Positions 58,749 to 64,000 of a stretch of 64,000 bases of DNA are shown in pieces; position 1 is the stretch's first letter; the number at the start of each line of letters is the position of its first letter. The notes under the pieces are model-generated. The model searched no databases, was not told the origin of the DNA, and was given only the letters and a program-made list of their open reading frames with translations. This stretch comes from Desmodus rotundus (Eukaryota > Chordata > Mammalia > Chiroptera > Phyllostomidae), in assembly GCF_022682495.2 (NCBI RefSeq), contig NC_071391.1, positions 114,497,195 to 114,561,194 on the forward strand, written 5' to 3'. The translations under genes and the position numbers were made by a program.

Positions 58749-60389
58749 TGTATATATGCATATATATATGCATACACACATATATTTAAGGTATATAACA
58801 TGATAATTTGATATACATAGTGAAATGATTACTACAGTCGAACTAATAGGCATTTCTCCTTCTTATATAGTAACTATTTGTATGTGTGTGTGGTGACAGG
58901 GCCTGACATCTAGTTTATTAGAAAATTTCCGCTATTTAGCACAATATTATTAACTACAGTCATCGTGCTCTGCGTTAGATCCCTAGACTCAGTCCTACGT
59001 AACTCCAACTCTGGATCCTTTGATCATCGTGTCTGTATCTCCCTCACATGGCCCAGAAATATCAGCATATATTGCATATTATTGTTTATAAACTGTCCGT
59101 TAATGTAATAGTTTTCTGTTTGATTCTAGAGTTATTTCAGATAGATTTAGCAAGAATCACCAAAACCAGTCACATTGGTTTCCCTGCCTTTGACCAGGGC
59201 ACTTGCCCAGAGTGAAACTGAAGATAACAAGATATTCTGATTAGGTTACTCCTGGGCCATATGCCCCTTACAACACCTCCCAACCTCCTGTTTAGTGGAT
59301 AGTAATTCTACTGAATTACATGAAAAAAGAATGGGGAAAAGATAGTGATACACAAAAATTAAGGTAATTAGAGAAGGTTTAGAGAAATATTTTAATTAAA
59401 GGTAGATGAGATCTGTTGTAGTTTCACCATTATTACGTTAAAAAAACTATATCACCCAACTAGATATAAGTGATATTGTTACATCATTGACAATAGGTTT
59501 GCCATACAGCCGGCGTTCCGGTTGACTGGTTACCTGTTGGGCACAAATACTTTCACACTCTCAGTGAGACTCAGTCTCTGAGAGTTCCAGCGCTATTTCT
59601 GCATCCCTTTTACAACCTCTCACACTCTTGCCTCCTAACCCAGGGGCATAGGCTTTTTTTAACATCAAATGACCATTTTGTATTTCCCATTACCCTTTTA
59701 TCTGCATGCCTTCAGACAGGCCCTGAATGTAAATAAATTCATTTTTTTCCCTCTAGTGTAAGCATTTCAAGACTGTATAAATTATAAATAAATAAGTGGG
59801 CATTTTTAGGTCAAGACAAAAACATTCACAGTGAAGAAAGCAAACAAACAAAACAAAAAAGGAAAAAGTTTGTAGTCAGATATTTACCTTTTCTAAAATA
59901 ATTTCTTCCGGCTTCAGTCATTCTATCTCTCTCTCTCTCTCCCCTTCTCCCACACACACTCTTTCTCCTAAGTTGTCATAATATTTCTGATTTTACTAAC
60001 AAAAACACACATAGTCTATTTGTAAGCCAACTTGATGTTTTCTCTGTAAACAATGACTCTTGGACACAGAAAATGTGACCTGATTCAAAGCTGACATTTG
60101 CTTTATTGGTCCCAAGATGATGTTTCTTTCCTGAATTTTTCTACATACTCCAAACACTCTTTTTCCACCCAAATTCTGATATTTTTCATGCATTATCAAA
60201 AAGAAAAATCATATTTTTCATGAAAAATATTCTTTCTATGTTGAAGAGAAAGAAGAAAAGTTACTCATCACCCATAATTCATAGTTTCACTAAAATGTCT
60301 GAATGTGGATAACGTGATTTTGAAATACCAAGGAGACACCTGTATGCTGGCATTGCTCCATCTACAGAAATGTATAGATTAATGGGCAA
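58749..60389. other. No gene recognised; simple repeats
   Basis: TATA/CATA-rich sequence at about 58750-58800 and a CT tract at about 59927-59945. The remainder is unassigned. Confidence 0.55.
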
Positions 60390-60565
60390 CAGCTAAAGCC
60401 CCAGGCTCTGGAGCCAGATGCTAATATTGGAATCTAGGCTCCACCGTTAAACTCAGTGCCCTGATCTGTAAAATAATAATGAAAATACTACCTACATCAT
60501 GGGTGCCAGTATGGATTAAATGAGTTTATACCCATAAAGCCATTTTGAGTAGGTACTCAACACAT
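60390..60565 (+). repeat. MIR SINE fragment
   Basis: 'aggctctggagccagatgctaatattggaatctaggctccacc' followed by 'ccctgatctgtaaaataataatgaaaatactacctacatcatggg' and 'ggattaaatgagtt' is MIR in consensus order, with an internal deletion. Confidence 0.8.
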
Positions 60566-61359
60566 CTTAGCCATATTGTCACCTGTTGTCTATTTACCCT
60601 TTTGGCAGGATGATGTATGGAGTATTATATGTTTTGTATATTTAATTCTAGGACCTGTCTGCATTTAATAAAAAAAGATATAAATTTGCATGGTGAACAG
60701 TCACCAAGGAAACACTAAGCTTTCAAATTTCTAAATCTCAGATCCAAATCCAAGAAAAAAGGACTTTGTTTCTTCCTTGTAACTTAATCATATTCTAGAT
60801 AAGTAGGATCATGTAGCTTTTCTTCTGATACAGACTAGAAGGTAGTAAGTGAAGGACAGTTAAGTGTAGGCGTTAATGAAGATCTCAGAAAAAATAAACC
60901 CTGCCGCCCCATCCTACTCTTACTTAAACATATGAGGACAGAGGAGGTAATGCAGCCCAATGGCATCATCGTGGAGTGCAGCCCTGGGAGCACTTAACAC
61001 AGCACCACGCGGTCCCAGCAGGACTGCGTACAGTATCCATCTAGGCAAAGGGACCCGAGAGCATCTCACTTACCCCGGGTTCCTCAAAAGGAACTGCATT
61101 AAAGAAATAAAAGAGAGGTCCAAAGATCTCTTAGTTTCAAGACTAGAAAAAGAGAACATCAAAAAAAAGAATGTAACATAGAACTTGACCTGGAAATTGG
61201 ACAAGGACATGGTTACATCTTAACCAAGGTCACCTGGGTAGGGGGAACAAACTACTCTGGAGTGAAAGCAATGTGTTCTCTCATGAACAGCTACAGGATG
61301 GCTATGCCTAAGGATAAGATGAGATGAATCGCATTTCAACAAACAAATTAAATAATTAA
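60566..61359. other. No gene recognised
   Basis: Unassigned. A slightly GC-richer patch at 60900-61080 shows no recognised content. Confidence 0.55.
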
Positions 61360-61523
61360 CTATTAACAAGATTTATTCATAATAACCCCAAACAGGAAAT
61401 AACTCATATGTCTGTCAATTGGTAAAGAGATGAACAAATAATGGTATGTGTATGTGTGTATATATATATATGTATATTATATATATATATATATATATAT
61501 AATATATCTCTCTTTCACACAAT
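61360..61523 (+). mobile_element. L1 ORF2 3' fragment interrupted by mariner copy 2, left part
   Basis: 'attcataataaccccaaacaggaaataac' and 'tctgtcaattggtaaagagatgaacaaata' are L1 ORF2 C-terminal sequence, followed by an expanded TA tract (about 61457-61505) and 'cacacaatgg', the L1 word that precedes the insertion point. Confidence 0.72.
61457..61505. repeat. (TA)n microsatellite
   Basis: A long alternating TA tract with a few interruptions, next to the mariner insertion. Confidence 0.92.
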
Positions 61524-62451
61524 GGTCTATCCAGAAAGTATCCAGCCATGTACAATAAAAAATAGAGACATTTATTGAAGATACAAATTACGAGAAACAT
61601 TGTACATAGGGCAACTATGCCTCAGTCTCCTTCCAAGTAGACACCTTGGGACCTCACACAGTTCTCCCAGCATCTCTTCCACTGTTCATACTCTGCAAAA
61701 TCCTTTGCTGGAATTGCCATCAGCTGCCCCATTGTATTTTCCTGAATCTCATCAATGGTCTGAAATCTCTTCCCCTTCAAATGTGATTTTTAGCTTTGGT
61801 AAAAGCCAGAAGTTGCAGGGTGCCAAATATGGTTCATTGGTAGAGGTTTAAATCAAGTCATTAGCAACTGCAGTACAATATTCCTCCTGCTCTGGTAGCA
61901 GAAGCCGCGGAACGAATTTTGCCACAGCACATTTCATGCCATGCCCCGTGTCAAAATCCCAGACACAGTAGTTTTTGGAATCCCCACATCAGCTTCTAGT
62001 TCTTACACTGTCAGTCTCCAATCTTTGTTGATTGTTATCCATACATGTTCAACATTCCCAGGTATTCATTCTGCTTGTTTGTAAGCCTTCCAGAACGTGG
62101 ATCACTTTCAACAGATTTTTAACCATCTTTGAAGTATTTGTGTCACATTTTTATTTGTGCTGCACTTACTACATCATCCTCAAAAGTCTTCTGAATCATC
62201 TGAATAGTTTCTGCGGAGGAATGTTCATGCTTAATGCAAAATATGATGCAGACTCATTGTTCTACTTGCTCAGTCATTTTGAATGCAACATGCTCACTCA
62301 GTGGCATCTACTGCCCCCACTGACTAGCACAGTGAAGTTTTCATTGTTCACCCATGCACATTCCAGCCCACTCTCCCTGGTTGCTATGTTGCATGGATGT
62401 CACACAAACTGTTCTCATTATATTAACAATGGCTAGATGTTTTCTGGAGAT
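61524..62451 (-). mobile_element. Mariner-type DNA transposon, copy 2, with broken transposase
   Basis: Left end 'ggtctatccagaaagtatcc' is shared with copy 1 at 13022. The right end is eroded ('gttttctggaga'). Minus-strand frames, out of register with each other, encode transposase blocks. They include CAVAKFVPRLLLPEQEEYC (about 61880-61940), PYLAPCNFWLLPKLK at about 61795-61838, and, nearest the left end, a WENCVRSQGVYL-like C-terminus. The last catalytic aspartate (normally PCDF) is asparagine. About 0.93 kb long, so shorter than a complete mariner of about 1.3 kb. The 134-aa plus-strand frame at 62032-62436 is antisense. Confidence 0.85.
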
Positions 62452-62570
62452 ATATATATGGAATGAACCACAGATACACAGAACATGTAAATACATCTCC
62501 CTTCAAAGCCAGGAAAGCTTATTCGTCTCCAGATTTTACAACATAGAGCTAACTCCACATATGAAATTAC
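62452..62570 (+). mobile_element. L1 ORF2 3' fragment, right part after mariner copy 2
   Basis: 'ggaatgaaccacagatacacagaaca' resumes L1 sequence (consensus 'ggaatgaactactgatacacacaaca') after the transposon. It is short and then fades. Confidence 0.55.
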
Positions 62571-62689
62571 ATAAACACATACATCCAGAGTTAGGTAAAT
62601 CCTTTTGGTGCTCTCCCTCTATCTATGCAGTTAGAAATTAACTTTCTGAGAAATGCTCTTTATTCAGGATTCCATGTTTTTAGCAAAAT

Positions 62690-64000
62690 TTATTCAGAAA
62701 ACCCCAATTCAGCATAAAGACCAATATACATTCTTTACACCTCCACAAAACTAGAGACCATTTATTCTTCACAAACACAGACACAAACATCTTCAAGAAA
62801 ATATTTCCAAATCAAATCCAGCAATATAGAAAATGATAACATCCCATAACCAAGAGAGTTTATCTGAACGATGCAAGGCTTATTGAATATATAAAAACCA
62901 ATCAATTCAATCCACCTTATTACCAATTTTAAGGAAAGTTATGTGATCATATCAATGAGACAAAATAGCATTTGACAAAATTCAATATCACTTAGGATTA
63001 AAATTCCGAGGAGACAAGGAATAGAAAGTAACTTCCTCAGCCTGATAAAGGGTGTCTCTAAAAACTCTACAGCTAATATCACCTTTAATGGTAAAAGGCT
63101 GAATGCTTTCCTCCTAAGGCCGAGAATAAGGTGAGAATGTCTACTCTTACCACCACTCTTCAATGTTATATTGGAAGTCTTAGGCAACACAACAGATGAT
63201 AAAAAAAAATGGTAAGAAGCACAATTGGAAACAAGAGATGAAACAGTCCCTGTTCATTGACAACTTGATTGTGGACGTATTCAATCGAAAAGACAGTTAC
63301 AGTGTCTCAGACCCCTGTTGTAGCTGAGACCAATAAATGATGTCAGAAGGGAAACCATGAGGAAAAAAAGAATCTATGAAAAAATCATTTATAACTAATA
63401 AATGAATACCATAAGGTCATATGACATGGGGTCAACTCTCAAAAATTATATACTAGAAATGAATAATTATAAAGTAAAATTTAAATAATACTACTTAAAA
63501 TAGCTTCCCCATCAAAAAATATAGTTATAAATCTAATAAAATGCATGTAGTATCTGTCTGTTGAAGACTACAAAATGCTTAACAAACAAATTTTAAAATA
63601 TCCATATGAATCAAAGAAACATACCCTGCTCATAATTATGAGTCTAAGGTAAGAATGTCAATTCTTAAATTATCTATACACCTAAGTCACTCAATCAAAA
63701 TCCTAACAGCATTTTTGTAGTACTGACAGGCTCATACTAAAATTTATATAAAAAAGCGAAGGAACTAGAAGAGCTCAAACAATTTTAAAAAATTAAATTG
63801 AAGTAATCATACTCTTAATTTTAATACTTACAAAAAAGTTACCATAATCAAGAATATGGAATTGCCAAAAAGACAGACACATCAGTCAATGGCACAGACT
63901 AGAATCCAGCAGCAGATTCACGTGAATATGCGTATTCACTTCAGACAAAGTCAAAGGCAATCCCACAGAGAAACAACTGTCTTCTCAACAAAAACTGTAG
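62690..64000 (+). mobile_element. Decayed L1 ORF2 reverse transcriptase region, running off the window
   Basis: Plus-strand L1 RT-domain text: 'accaagagagtttatctgaacgatgcaa', 'tgatcatatcaatgagacaaaatagcatttgacaaaattcaa', 'ctaatatcacctttaatggtaaaaggctgaatgctttcctcctaaggcc', then later ORF2 sequence ('ttttaatacttacaaaaaagttacc') to 64000. The 'KAFDK' block is disrupted by a stop and frameshifts. The element continues beyond the window. Confidence 0.8.

Noticed and set aside
62032..62436. 134-aa plus-strand open frame
   Set aside because: Antisense to the mariner transposase remnant.
1..64000. A novel multi-gene biological system
   Set aside because: The window shows repeat-rich mammalian non-coding DNA. 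I found no set of intact neighbouring genes that could form one.

Overview
The window looks like non-coding nuclear DNA of a mammal, most likely a bat. I found no convincing functional protein-coding gene, no rRNA or tRNA gene, no CRISPR array and no bacterial-style operon. The bat assignment rests on four tRNA-derived SINEs of the Ves type (about 3271, 3616, 27947 and 58582), which share the head motif 'ctggctggtgt', the 'aaccaaagggtcg' box and a 'gatgtttctctccct' to A-rich tail. It is also supported by L1 3' ends of the type I associate with bats (36425 and 51824). Ancient pan-mammalian repeats (MIR, L2, MER5A, Tigger-like) fill the background. Base composition is AT-rich and open reading frames are short, as expected for an intergenic region or a large intron.

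Layout. 1-3260 is mostly unassigned, with one AT-rich stretch full of homeodomain-type motifs near 2670-2750. 3263-3832 holds two SINEs in opposite orientation. 4132-8901 is an old, shortened, minus-strand endogenous retrovirus with two recognisable LTRs and decayed protease, reverse transcriptase and possible env pieces. A solo LTR of the same family sits inside an L1 3' end at 20654-21042. 10462-14140 is a decayed plus-strand L1 split by a mariner-type DNA transposon. 21545-22862 is a HAL1-like element: an L1 ORF1-like gene followed directly by a 3' UTR and A-rich tail. 26606-27815 holds small TA-flanked DNA transposons, one nested in a Tigger-like element.

31911-32794 is a solo LTR with a perfect 6-bp target duplication. 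34053-35166 contains another LTR of uncertain limits. 37690-38927 is an L1 with a 5' inversion. 39100-39301 is a 202-bp palindromic MITE. 45080-45740 looks like an ancient LTR. 48640-53000 and 61360-64000 are L1 fragments, the latter split by a second mariner copy.

Nothing here works together as a genetic system. The biology is a stratified record of retrotransposition, retroviral insertion and DNA transposition, with nested insertions giving relative ages. The most notable items are the twin-primed L1, the solo LTR with an intact duplication, the HAL1 with an in-frame internal duplication, the two mariners that both landed in L1 3' ends and both lost the last catalytic aspartate, and a GATA-rich hairpin at 36281-36332. 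All family names come from sequence recognition by eye; no database search was run.
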